NCBI RefSeq assembly: GCF_035974275.1
Contig: NZ_CP142422.1
Location: 1,612,001-1,676,000, forward strand
Origin: Chryseobacterium sp. MYb264
Lineage (GTDB): Bacteria; Bacteroidota; Bacteroidia; Flavobacteriales; Weeksellaceae
Direction of reading: 5' to 3'
DNA length: 64,000 nt
Shown: positions 54,875 to 63,972 of the stretch, piece after piece
Layout of the letters: each line of letters begins with the position of its first letter
How positions within the stretch are numbered: the first letter of the stretch is position 1
Notes under the pieces: generated by a model
Told to the model about the DNA's origin: nothing
The model's input: the letters and a program-made list of their open reading frames with translations, nothing else
Databases searched by the model: none
Program-made: the position numbers and the translations under genes

Positions 54875-56104
54875 TTAGCTGCTTAAATTGACCCTGCCTT
54901 TTCCGGCCCGTTCTGTATCCTGTAAAGGGATAACCATATCCAGCAATAATTCTTTGAGTTTTAGCGGCTGCATCATCAGTTCGGGTTGCCGTTCCAGCAA
55001 TAACGCGGCGATTCCAGCGGCGATTGGCGAAGCCATTGAGGTACCACTCTGCTTAAAATAATGGTTCCCTGAGCCTGATAAACTTGAATACAGCCAAACG
55101 CCAGGAGCACTGATGTCCGGTTTGCTGATATTGCCCAACGGGGCTACGGTACCCCATGAAGAAAAAGAAGCTACCTGATCATTTTCGTCCAAAGCACCAA
55201 TTCCCAGTGTAAGGTCATAATTTCCGGGGCTGCAATCACTGTTCTTCCCCTTACTTCCGTTGTTACCTATTGCTGCAATCATCAGGGTACCGGGATCGGT
55301 AAGTGCCATATCCAGTGCCCCATGCAGATAATCATTAAAACCAGATGCAGATTCTATCGAGGCATTGATCAGATGTACTCGGCCAGCCTGTATATCATTG
55401 TCTCGGCCTTGTTCCAGCAAAAAGTTCAGGCCGCCAAGTATTTGTGCCAGGTATCCTGCTGTACCACCGCGCTGTGTAAGACATGCTGCTACGGTCAGCG
55501 AAGCATCGGGTGCTACCCCCGCATTTTTACCTGCCAGTAGCCCGCATACATGGGTACCATGAGTACCGTAGTCTTTAGGGATTGTCCCTACAAGTTGGCC
55601 AATACTGTCAAACTCTGCAAATTTTATCTGCTTACCGGCAAATTCCTGATGGCTCGCGTAAATTCCGCTGTCGATCACCCCTATATTAATATTTCTGCCA
55701 GTCAGGCTTCCATCCAGGTTAAGCTTTTTTTTATGCCAGAATTCCGGTAGGTCCGCCTGTGATTCCAACGACCTTTCTGCGGGGGTAACCGCTGCTACTT
55801 CTACGTTTTCCCTAATGGTAGCATCAAAAGCATCTTTAAAATAAGTTTCATCTATCTGTTCTTCATCCATAATAAAAGTGCAGAGATTGGTAAGGGCATG
55901 GTAAACGCCCTTTGACCGGGAAGCAGTGAGCGCAGAGCGTCCATTCTGCCTATTGGATCCATTTTGAATAAGATCATGGATATGTGCGGTTTTACCTTTT
56001 GCTGAATTAAGATTGAGCTGAGGATCAGTACTTCTGAGACTTCGTGCTCCAGCCTCCAGATCCTGTAAAAAAGCTTTCGATGGAATAACGATTTTAACTG
56101 CCAT
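54875..56104 (-). CDS. Cytoplasmic S8 family (subtilisin-like) serine protease
   Basis: 409 residues with the full subtilase triad: D145 in IGVIDSGIY, H182 in THGTHVCG, oxyanion N281 in AAIGNNGS and S356 in SGTSMASP. There is no signal peptide; residues 1-120 are a domain with weak resemblance to inhibitor-type propeptides. Subtilases are known in RiPP pathways as leader peptidases, for example in cyanobactin clusters, so removal of the leader from the modified peptide is the likely job. It starts 2 nt after the preceding stop. Confidence 0.85.
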   Translation of the reverse strand: MAVKIVIPSKAFLQDLEAGARSLRSTDPQLNLNSAKGKTAHIHDLIQNGSNRQNGRSALTASRSKGVYHALTNLCTFIMDEEQIDETYFKDAFDATIRENVEVAAVTPAERSLESQADLPEFWHKKKLNLDGSLTGRNINIGVIDSGIYASHQEFAGKQIKFAEFDSIGQLVGTIPKDYGTHGTHVCGLLAGKNAGVAPDASLTVAACLTQRGGTAGYLAQILGGLNFLLEQGRDNDIQAGRVHLINASIESASGFNDYLHGALDMALTDPGTLMIAAIGNNGSKGKNSDCSPGNYDLTLGIGALDENDQVASFSSWGTVAPLGNISKPDISAPGVWLYSSLSGSGNHYFKQSGTSMASPIAAGIAALLLERQPELMMQPLKLKELLLDMVIPLQDTERAGKGRVNLSS

Positions 56105-56106
56105 AA

Positions 56107-56565
56107 CTATTGATTTTCGGGTCTGGTATCCCTGATTGTGATAACGGTATTTTTTCCTTTGAGTTCCTGCGGATCCAGCTGTATGATTCCCATGGGATGC
56201 TTAGGCATATACTCCGGCATAGGAATATAGAAAGCCCACGTAAAGGTGAGTCCGATAAGGCCATTCAACTGGTCCTCGCGAAGGAAATGAGTAATGCGGT
56301 AATGTTCTCCCTTGTTCCCTTTACGGGGCTGCATATTATGAAGCTGTTGTCTTTCTGCAGACACAAGGCCACATTCCAGCTCAAGGTTGTAGCTGATATC
56401 CCATGTAACGGTCGCTTCTTTCTCTTTGTCGATATCGTACTGGTGCTTTTCAACAGAGCAGGCAGGCAGATTAAATGGAAAATAGTCTGCCGGCCAACGG
56501 AAGTAAGCATCCCAGTAAGGATCCAGGCGGACAATGTCTTGTGTTTCAGTATTAGTATTGATCAT
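56107..56565 (-). CDS. Unknown protein of RiPP operon
   Basis: 152 residues of no family I recognise. The first 40 residues are aromatic and Pro-rich (YWDAYFRWPADYFPFNLPAC). The middle is beta-rich (ATVTWDISYNLELECGL). A His/Arg segment (GEHYRITHFLREDQLNGLIG) and an end with PMPEYMPKHPMGIIQLD follow. There is no leader-core layout, so it is not a likely precursor. It sits 4 nt after the LanM-like gene and 2 nt before the protease gene, implying a dedicated role, perhaps as a scaffold or substrate-binding protein. Confidence 0.55.
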   Translation of the reverse strand: MINTNTETQDIVRLDPYWDAYFRWPADYFPFNLPACSVEKHQYDIDKEKEATVTWDISYNLELECGLVSAERQQLHNMQPRKGNKGEHYRITHFLREDQLNGLIGLTFTWAFYIPMPEYMPKHPMGIIQLDPQELKGKNTVITIRDTRPENQ

Positions 56566-56569
56566 TGGG

Positions 56570-59500
56570 TTATAAATTTTTAAAAGAATGTAAGCGACGA
56601 AAGGAACCTAGCTTTCCAGCCTGATCCAACCTTAAGAATAAATGGCATAATGCCCCTGTTCCATGAATAACAGACAACAGATGTATATCGGAAGCCCAGC
56701 TATCGGCCAACCACCGGCCGGTCTGCTCCTTCCTGTCGACAATTGCTGCCGCAAAATGCTCGGCCTGCACAAGATACTGTCTGTCAGAGGTAATATCAAA
56801 TAGATTGAGAGCCAGTTCTGCATAGTCGATAAGCTGTTGCGTTGTTAGCTGCCAGATATCCCCGGACAGGCGTGCAGCATACACATCGGCACTGTTTTGA
56901 TCATATTTGTATTCCAGAGCTGTAAATAAAGTTCCCATATCCGCATCTTTACCGAATGGAAAAGCTGAAGACTTTCCCTCCAGTATCTGGTTGAGATAAC
57001 CATACCCGGACTTTAAGGAAGGCAGCATCTCCAACGGCTGTGCATATCGGGGGAAAATACTTTCGGATCCGAAAGAATACCGGGTTAGTTCCAAAAGTTC
57101 GCTGGCCGGTTTAAGCCCATGAAGACTGAACAGCAAACCGGAATAGCCACTGATGAAATCCGGGGGTGTATATTTCCGGAGTTGCTCCAAAGGAATTGCA
57201 TTAATATAAAGTTGCAGAGCGTCAGCCGCTTCGGCAGACTTCAAATGCCGGGCAGCATATTCCAGAGCGATGATCTGGGCACCAATACCAGCATAAGCCC
57301 CAAGCAATAATGGTTTGTCTGTATGACCCCATAAGAGATCCAGATGCGTGAAATTGACAATAGAATTTTTTACTACAGCTAAAGTGGAGGCCAGGCTGCC
57401 TAACGCAAATGTTTTATAATCAGTAAGTCCATAGGCCCTGTACAGATCGATAAACATCATGCTCAGTCCACAGGTTCCCGACAGAAGGTCGGGCTTTAGC
57501 ACCTCCAGCATATAAGTACCGATATGAGGCTGGTAATCCAACCCTATCCAGGCCATATCTCCCTGCGGGCTTTTTATAGCCTGCCCCATGATGAGATCGG
57601 CGCAAGCCTTTGCCTGTAAGGCCCAGTCCGGAACCGGCATCTGCCTGATTATTTTCTTATATCCTGCTGCCGGTGCTGCATGATCCCCACAATAGAAGGT
57701 ACTTGCAATGATTTGCTGATGTTTTTCAATATCAAATGTATCAATTGATTGTAAGCGAGAGATCATCATATCCAGAGCACTATAATCGAAATAATCAAAT
57801 ACTTCATGATCAACGGTTAGCTCAGTATTGCCGCCACAAGCCGTAAAAAGCGGGATATCCAGTTGCCGCATTGATACAATTTCGTTGGCCAGAATGGTTG
57901 CCTTCTCCGTATTCAGCGTACTATCCTCCCATACTTCTTTGAACAGAGAGAATAATGTCTTATCCCTGATGATGCCTCCTACCAGATTTTGAGAATGTGT
58001 CGAAATTTTGATAATACGCATGTAAGTCCAGGTATCACGGTGGATGTAGCGCAGGAGAGCGTTAGAAAATTTATTGAGACAGCCGTCTTCCGCCAATAGC
58101 TTATCTTGCAGATCCACCAAAGCATGATTCATTTCTGTATACCCCTGTCGAAACTCCTCCATATAATCTGAGGAAACGGCAAATACCCCATTAACACTTG
58201 GCAGGTAGTCGGTTTTTTCCCAGGTAATATATCCCTCATCCGATTTCTTTATTCCTATACTGATATTATTATCAGCAGCCAGTGAAAGCTTAAACGGAGA
58301 AGAAAAGGGCTTGATGGCCGCCAGAGTACCGAGATCTTCTGCTTTTACGCCCATACCTATAGGCGTAGGAAAAGAAATGATACCTATCTTAATCACAGAC
58401 TCCTCTACTTCCTGTAAAGCCATTTGTTCTGATGGCAACAAGTCTTTACCCGCTTCTTTTATATGCTGGATCACCATTTCGAGATCAACAAATACAGGCT
58501 GGTCTCCGTGTGCCAAGAGATTGTCCAGCCAGAAATCCCGTGCTCCGCATAGCTGGAACAAACGGGTAAGCATCCCCATCCTTCTGAAGAAAGCCGGAAA
58601 CTCTGAGGTGTTATGGCACTCCTTATTGGTGATAAACTCCTCCCAGCTATAGTCGCCCATTACCTCTACCCGCCGGGTAGCCAGCTTCAGGGGTAATACG
58701 GTATTCAGCATCTTGATCAATTCAAAAAAATCATTGGCGATCTGTAAATTTTTCGGTTTGTAAACCAATTTCCGTCCTCCTGAAAAAGTAAGTAAGGCAA
58801 CTGATCTTCCATGACAATGCACATCTCCCGCATCTCCCGAATAATCCACAAGCAATCCGAGATTAGTGGTATTAAAGAAGGTATTGGCAATCATCTCTCT
58901 ATCCTTTGAGAGGCGTTCTAAAAACTCGGTGATACTATCAGCCCAATTGGTATAGGCAACGGCTATCAACCGGCCAAGAACGGGATAATATTCAATACGC
59001 TGCAGCCACGCCTCAAAGCCCGCAGGATCCGCTGTTTGGTCAGTGGCAACAAATGAAGGAACAATACTGTTAAGGTACACCTCATTATCCAGTACAGAAA
59101 CAGAAAGCGTCACCAGTCTGCGACCTAAAGCCTGCACCATCTGTGCTCCCGCATGGTAAGTAATCCCTAACCCCAGCCTGTCTGATTCCTCAATAACATG
59201 TGCTTCCGCCATTTTAATGAAAGGAAGTAATATATGTTCTACAGAGCTGTCCTTATTATTTCCTGAGACAAGCTCTCTGTTACAGAATCCGGACAGCTTA
59301 TGAAATACTTTTTTCAGTGCCACTGCCCAATCCGGCAACAGATCCGGAGCATCAATAACCACATGGGACTGAACTGCGCTTAAAAATGTGTTTTTATCCC
59401 AGCGCATGAAGTCCAGAAACGCATCCAGCCTTGCCATATCGCCATAACCTACGATATCCGCCCAGTCCTGTGCAATAGTTGCTGTGGAACTTTCTATCCT

Positions 59501-59647
59501 CTCCGAAAAGGCAAAAGCTTTACCCGCCATCAAGTCATCAACAGAGCATGCCCTTGCGATAACCTGGTGCAGACGAGCTGTTACTGCTGCTGAAGGAGCT
59601 ATTATTTCTTTAACATCCATAAAAAAAGCCTTTTTTATAAAGTTCAT
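56570..59647 (-). CDS. LanM-like lanthipeptide dehydratase with degenerate cyclase domain
   Basis: 1,025 residues. Residues about 120-640 form the kinase-like LanM dehydratase (DUF4135), which phosphorylates and eliminates Ser/Thr to give dehydroamino acids. GDVHCHGRSVALLTF (D275, H277), KLVYKPKN (K297) and FWLDNLLAHGDQPVFVDLEM (N376, D388) are present. The position usually held by His in D-x-H-x-x-N is W373. Residues about 690-1010 align with the LanC cyclase (LLSGTCGLSMMFIDLYRAYG, then GAYAGIGAQII and SGYSGLLFSL). The WCxG and CHG zinc-ligand motifs are not seen; their places read SLKSGYGYLNQI and LTTQQLIDYAEL. Ring closure may thus be absent. The start could also be the ATG at 59620; both overlap the radical SAM gene. 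Confidence 0.85.
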   Translation of the reverse strand: MNFIKKAFFMDVKEIIAPSAAVTARLHQVIARACSVDDLMAGKAFAFSERIESSTATIAQDWADIVGYGDMARLDAFLDFMRWDKNTFLSAVQSHVVIDAPDLLPDWAVALKKVFHKLSGFCNRELVSGNNKDSSVEHILLPFIKMAEAHVIEESDRLGLGITYHAGAQMVQALGRRLVTLSVSVLDNEVYLNSIVPSFVATDQTADPAGFEAWLQRIEYYPVLGRLIAVAYTNWADSITEFLERLSKDREMIANTFFNTTNLGLLVDYSGDAGDVHCHGRSVALLTFSGGRKLVYKPKNLQIANDFFELIKMLNTVLPLKLATRRVEVMGDYSWEEFITNKECHNTSEFPAFFRRMGMLTRLFQLCGARDFWLDNLLAHGDQPVFVDLEMVIQHIKEAGKDLLPSEQMALQEVEESVIKIGIISFPTPIGMGVKAEDLGTLAAIKPFSSPFKLSLAADNNISIGIKKSDEGYITWEKTDYLPSVNGVFAVSSDYMEEFRQGYTEMNHALVDLQDKLLAEDGCLNKFSNALLRYIHRDTWTYMRIIKISTHSQNLVGGIIRDKTLFSLFKEVWEDSTLNTEKATILANEIVSMRQLDIPLFTACGGNTELTVDHEVFDYFDYSALDMMISRLQSIDTFDIEKHQQIIASTFYCGDHAAPAAGYKKIIRQMPVPDWALQAKACADLIMGQAIKSPQGDMAWIGLDYQPHIGTYMLEVLKPDLLSGTCGLSMMFIDLYRAYGLTDYKTFALGSLASTLAVVKNSIVNFTHLDLLWGHTDKPLLLGAYAGIGAQIIALEYAARHLKSAEAADALQLYINAIPLEQLRKYTPPDFISGYSGLLFSLHGLKPASELLELTRYSFGSESIFPRYAQPLEMLPSLKSGYGYLNQILEGKSSAFPFGKDADMGTLFTALEYKYDQNSADVYAARLSGDIWQLTTQQLIDYAELALNLFDITSDRQYLVQAEHFAAAIVDRKEQTGRWLADSWASDIHLLSVIHGTGALCHLFLRLDQAGKLGSFRRLHSFKNL

Positions 59648-61040
59648 TAATTAATAAATCTGATACCTGCGGTGAAATTAAAAGCAGTTTTTCTGCGTGC
59701 TGACGGATTTCCTTAAGGGTAACCGGAGCTTCTTTTATATATTTTACCAGCTGATACATAGACGGATTTTTCGATCCTTCTATAATTTCTTTCTGATTAA
59801 AACGTCCTTTTATTTCAATCAGATCATGGAATACCGTTATCCCAAGCCAAGGATGGAAGCGCAGGATGTCATCATCCGCCAGCTTCTCCTTAAAATACTT
59901 CAGTTTCCATAACTTAAGGATCATTTCCAACTCGGCTATATCTTCATAGATCGCTTCGGCAAATATTATATATCCCAAAGGCCATTCATCTGACGCCGTT
60001 GTGGGGCTTATCAGTTGTATCTTTCTGCTTACTGCGTTAATCAGGAAGCCGCTTACGCAACAAATACTGCCGTTGGCATATTCTTCTGATCCCGCGTAGT
60101 CAGGATTTAAACGATGCCACGGCGCTTTGCGCAGCTTATTGTCCTGCCGGGACAGTATTTCCGGGTTCTGCATCGCTTTTTTTCTGAAATTTCCGGCATT
60201 GCCATAAGCAAAACTGTTATTCATATTAAGAGCCAAACACTCCACCTCAGCGAGCTCTTCGGCACTAAAAGCCTGATGGACTTTACTCATAATACCCAAT
60301 GAGGTTAGAGAAAACCGGTTGAGCCAGCAGCCATGGTCTGCGGACAGTTCGATAAAACGACGGATTCGTTCTGTATCTTTATGAGCCACTGCTGTCGTGG
60401 TAGGCGGAAAAATCCCGCATTCATCATAAACATCAAGACAGAATTTTTCATAATCAGGATTGTCAAAAGGTTCAGTAGCCCAGTAAAGAAATATGGATTT
60501 CAGGCCGTCCCCCAGAAAAGAGTGCATGGTATGAAGCAGTCCGAGCCACTCTTCACGATTGTCATCATAATTGTAATTTTCTTTAAAACTATCCGGTGAC
60601 AGGGCACAGAACCAACATCCTACAGAGCATCCCTGCGACAGCTCAACGGTCATGGAAGAATGAATATTAGTATCGGTAAAGAAAGGCCCCAGATCAAATC
60701 GCTGTCGCGCAATCTGCCGATCCCTCCAGGCAAGCATACCTTGATCCTTAGGCAGGTTTTCAGACAGATAAAATGACTGTATGAGATCTTGCTTGCTCTT
60801 CGATATCTCCCACATGGTTTGTACCGGTTGCGGCAGCTCTGTTATGCGCTCATCGAGCATATATTTTATCTCATCCGGAGTAACCGGTATAGCATTTTTT
60901 TTCAGTGTCTCTACGGTATTGTTGATCAGATCCTGTTTAAAATCAGGATCGGCGGACCAGCGTTCAAAAAATCTCTTCAACCCCGCATACCGGTGCAGAT
61001 GATCGTGATAACTGTTTCTGTGACTTAGGCTCTTTTGCAT
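59610..61040 (-). CDS. Radical SAM RiPP epimerase (PoyD-like) with leader-like N-terminus
   Basis: 476 residues. The iron-sulphur motif is C138-SVG-C142-WF-C145 (VELSQGCSVGCWFCALSPD), the CxxxCxxC form found in PoyD-type epimerases that turn L- into D-residues. Further family segments are IFLYWATEPFDNPDYEKFC, FPPTTTAVAHKDTERIRRFI and NRFSLTSLGIMS. CCVSGFLINAVSRKIQLISP may hold a hydrogen-donor Cys. Residues about 17-62 (LKRFFERWSADPDFKQDLIN) resemble the nitrile-hydratase/Nif11-type leader fold, unusual inside an enzyme. It starts 10 nt after the SagB stop and overlaps the LanM-like gene. Confidence 0.85.
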   Translation of the reverse strand: MQKSLSHRNSYHDHLHRYAGLKRFFERWSADPDFKQDLINNTVETLKKNAIPVTPDEIKYMLDERITELPQPVQTMWEISKSKQDLIQSFYLSENLPKDQGMLAWRDRQIARQRFDLGPFFTDTNIHSSMTVELSQGCSVGCWFCALSPDSFKENYNYDDNREEWLGLLHTMHSFLGDGLKSIFLYWATEPFDNPDYEKFCLDVYDECGIFPPTTTAVAHKDTERIRRFIELSADHGCWLNRFSLTSLGIMSKVHQAFSAEELAEVECLALNMNNSFAYGNAGNFRKKAMQNPEILSRQDNKLRKAPWHRLNPDYAGSEEYANGSICCVSGFLINAVSRKIQLISPTTASDEWPLGYIIFAEAIYEDIAELEMILKLWKLKYFKEKLADDDILRFHPWLGITVFHDLIEIKGRFNQKEIIEGSKNPSMYQLVKYIKEAPVTLKEIRQHAEKLLLISPQVSDLLINELYKKGFFYGC

Positions 61041-61050
61041 GTTTTCTAAT

Positions 61051-62490
61051 TTATTGATGGTTTCCTAAAATAAACTCTCCTACAGAACTCTCCCGAAGGA
61101 TATTTTTTTTTGTAAGCCTGCCAAGTGTTTCAATATTACCATTGCCTATAGCGCAGGCACCAAGGCCAAGATCGGCAGCCACAAGGTACAGGGTCTGGAA
61201 AACAGCTCCGACATTTTTAAGAATCGCAGCGTAAGCCATATTTTCATACTTCCAGAACATCCTTTCGAAGTCAGCAGCGAAGGTAATAACCGCAGGAGGC
61301 AGCTTCTCACTGCCGATACAGGCTCCGGCGTACCACATCATGATATCAGTATCCTTATTTCTACGCTGTAGCAGGCATAGCTTATGCTCAAATGCATTGT
61401 ACTGATAAAATCCGGGTTCCAGACCTTCACACTCGTAAATAGTTAGGTAAAAAACAAGTTCATACATGCTGCCTCCGGAGGGGTAAGGCGCGCTCAGTGT
61501 TTCTATTTCCTCAGTATCACCTGCGGCATTGGTTACAGGGTAATGACGGCAACCTTTGATCCGTAGGCATCGGTACAAAAGTATACTCAGTACGTGAAGA
61601 TCGAGACCATTAAAAGTTCTTGTGGAATGTCTGTTCTCTATACATTGATTTAATGATTTTGATGAGGACATTTCGTCCTGATTGGGTACTGAAAGATAAA
61701 CTTCCGCCAATACTGCTTCTTCTTTCCGGCTGGCCTTTTTGGGAGGAATACGTTTTATAAATCTATAGGTCGCACCCAGATTGTAATGATGTCTTCCGTA
61801 ACGGGTGCGGGTATGGAACAGCAGATCGTGAAAATTCCACAATTCCTCCGGCGTCGTCGGGGCAAAAGATTCTGACTCCAGGAATTCGCCGGCATGAAGC
61901 AGGGTCATAAAAGCGTCAAGGGTAAGTGTACTGATTTGCAGGCTCCTGCTTAATGTCTCTCTGGTTGTAAAAGAAGACAGTAAAGAAATAAGCCCCATGA
62001 TTCGTGGATCATCGATTACAATCCTCGCTTGCCCGATCGCTGATTCCAGTAGAAAATGTAGATCTTCGCGACGGATAAAAGCAAATTTTGAAAGCCTGAA
62101 TCTCCGGGAGGTCTTATTCCTGTAAAAAACAGCATTGCCTGTCATCTGTTCGTAACTGCAAAAAACGGTGTTATCATTTACCAGTGTATAAGCCAGAAAG
62201 CCTGCTTTTTCCAGCCTGTCGAGCTGCATATTAAAATGATTAAGCCCGTTAAAACCCTCCTGTTCAAAAGCAATAGTCGCCAGTTCCGTTTTTGTATATT
62301 TATTATTTTCCAGAAGCTTTAACACAGTATGGATAGAAGGACCTAGGTTCTCGATCATGAGAAAATTTCCATGATGGCTAAATAGCAAACCATCATTTCC
62401 TTTTACTTCAATCCGGGTTCCCTGTTTAAGTGATAGTTTAAGCAGGTTAAGCTCCGTTGTTTTATTTGCGGTGTCATGTTCCATGATCAT
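61051..62490 (-). CDS. SagB/ThcOx-type FMN dehydrogenase
   Basis: 479 residues. The C-terminal 220 residues are a nitroreductase-fold FMN enzyme of the SagB type (ENRHSTRTFNGLDLHVLS, YPSGGSMYELVFYLT, GLEPGFYQYNAFEHKL, FQTLYLVAADLGLGACAIGN, then VGEFILG), which oxidises azolines to aromatic azoles. The N-terminal half contains a winged-helix-like segment (KTELATIAFEQEGFNGLNHF, then DRLEKAGFLAY), similar to the peptide-recognition elements of long SagB proteins. It follows the YcaO gene by 15 nt; the YcaO-SagB pair defines an azole-forming system. Confidence 0.88.
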   Translation of the reverse strand: MIMEHDTANKTTELNLLKLSLKQGTRIEVKGNDGLLFSHHGNFLMIENLGPSIHTVLKLLENNKYTKTELATIAFEQEGFNGLNHFNMQLDRLEKAGFLAYTLVNDNTVFCSYEQMTGNAVFYRNKTSRRFRLSKFAFIRREDLHFLLESAIGQARIVIDDPRIMGLISLLSSFTTRETLSRSLQISTLTLDAFMTLLHAGEFLESESFAPTTPEELWNFHDLLFHTRTRYGRHHYNLGATYRFIKRIPPKKASRKEEAVLAEVYLSVPNQDEMSSSKSLNQCIENRHSTRTFNGLDLHVLSILLYRCLRIKGCRHYPVTNAAGDTEEIETLSAPYPSGGSMYELVFYLTIYECEGLEPGFYQYNAFEHKLCLLQRRNKDTDIMMWYAGACIGSEKLPPAVITFAADFERMFWKYENMAYAAILKNVGAVFQTLYLVAADLGLGACAIGNGNIETLGRLTKKNILRESSVGEFILGNHQ

Positions 62491-62505
62491 CTGAATAACA
62501 ATTAA

Positions 62506-63972
62506 TTAAATAAAGATAGAAATAGGGTTCAGTTCCGACTCGTTTAATGAGGCAGGAAGCCAACCCATTTTTACCGGTACATCATAGATACGGCCATCAG
62601 CATACCTGGCCCAGAAATGACGGAGGCCCGGCACCACCACCTTTACCACATATAATCCGATGTCCGGTCGTGTTTGGTCAAGGATATGCATCTCAAGTCC
62701 CATTTCTTTTACGATCTCCACACAATAGTCAAGATCATCTTTTATATCTGTAAATCGAGGAACCCTAAAGCTTTCAACCGTTCTTTTCGGGCATTGCATA
62801 TCAGGAGAAAGGTAAGGTTGATTTTCCAGATTTGCCGTTTGCCACCAATGTACGGTTTCCGGGTCATCGTACCGATACTGGCCCGGAGGGAGGCTTTCAT
62901 CCATAGACGGCATCATTTGGTTCAGCTCTGTCAGCGCCCTCCTTAATGCTATGCTTGGATCAAGGTGTGCCGCCGGAGCGAATACGATGTCCTGGAAAAT
63001 GTTACGGTCATTACGGGCTGAGATGGCAATGAAGGTGGGAATGCCACTGTCTCCCGTAAGATCCAGCACCCACATATCTCTGTTTCTGCTTTTATGATAA
63101 TCCCTAAGTTTAATAGCATAGTCATCGTTAAAGCTTTCCAGATCAAGTTCCGGCCTTTTCAACCTGTTATACCACCATATAGCGACGCTATCTCTTTCTA
63201 TAAGCTCAAGGAAACCCTGTAATACCGCTTCTTCAAGGGTATTGCCGGCAGCACATCCGTTAGAGTCCGGAGCACAGAAGAAATGTTCTCCTCCATTATC
63301 CGGGTGACTGTAATAGCAATAAGCAGCAGGCAGGTATACCACTTCATTTCTTGTAACGGACCATAGCGGGCACCATTCAATAAAAGCATTCTCATCCAGA
63401 GGGAGCGGCACGATGTTAAAGAAGCTTTCGCGGTCGTTCCACAATTTCATATCCGCAACCTGCTTTTGGCTGAAAAGCATGCAGTCATTGGGATGAATGG
63501 CCATAGCACCCAGTGCTTTAAAACTAGTAAGCCGGCGTGGCTCGTCTCCTCTGTAAACCCCTGAGTAACGTTCAATCGCTTCACCGATTGCGCTTACCTT
63601 GGCTTGAATCTCTGTTACGCCTTTGCCGCAACTGTTGCTTCGCAAATTCTTTCTTAATGTTTGAAGGGTATTGGTTTTTATCGCCATATTCTGGCCGGAA
63701 ATAAATACGTGCTGCAGTACGTCATCTCCGTTGGTAATACGTTCCAGTTTATTCACAATGCCAGTAATCGGGCTGATAAGATGTTTAAACCGATGGTAGG
63801 TCTCTTCTGCCGTTACGGAACGGTGACCGCCATCGATAAAACTTTTCGGACTTGACTGAAATTCGATCCTAACCGGCATTCTATCTGTATCAGATGTACC
63901 ACATACCCTACATTGCGGTCTCCGTACCACAACATGTTTATTGGTTTCCATCGTTCCGTAATGAATGCTCAT
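62506..63972 (-). CDS. YcaO-type azoline cyclodehydratase (TOMM D protein)
   Basis: 488 residues. The ATP-binding YcaO core shows NSCGKGVTEIQAKVSAIGEA and EAIERYSGVY, NGCAAGNTLEEAVLQGFLEL followed by ERDSVAIWWYNR, and FAPAAHLDPSIALRRALTEL. The N-terminal RRPQCRVCG (C21, C24) looks like the zinc-ribbon end of an E1-like protein, suggesting that its E1-like partner is encoded separately upstream. YcaO enzymes convert Cys, Ser or Thr to azolines with ATP. The C-terminus ends NPISIFI, not the usual PxPxP. The operon continues upstream past the window; only 28 bases remain before base 64000. Confidence 0.9.
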   Translation of the reverse strand: MSIHYGTMETNKHVVVRRPQCRVCGTSDTDRMPVRIEFQSSPKSFIDGGHRSVTAEETYHRFKHLISPITGIVNKLERITNGDDVLQHVFISGQNMAIKTNTLQTLRKNLRSNSCGKGVTEIQAKVSAIGEAIERYSGVYRGDEPRRLTSFKALGAMAIHPNDCMLFSQKQVADMKLWNDRESFFNIVPLPLDENAFIEWCPLWSVTRNEVVYLPAAYCYYSHPDNGGEHFFCAPDSNGCAAGNTLEEAVLQGFLELIERDSVAIWWYNRLKRPELDLESFNDDYAIKLRDYHKSRNRDMWVLDLTGDSGIPTFIAISARNDRNIFQDIVFAPAAHLDPSIALRRALTELNQMMPSMDESLPPGQYRYDDPETVHWWQTANLENQPYLSPDMQCPKRTVESFRVPRFTDIKDDLDYCVEIVKEMGLEMHILDQTRPDIGLYVVKVVVPGLRHFWARYADGRIYDVPVKMGWLPASLNESELNPISIFI

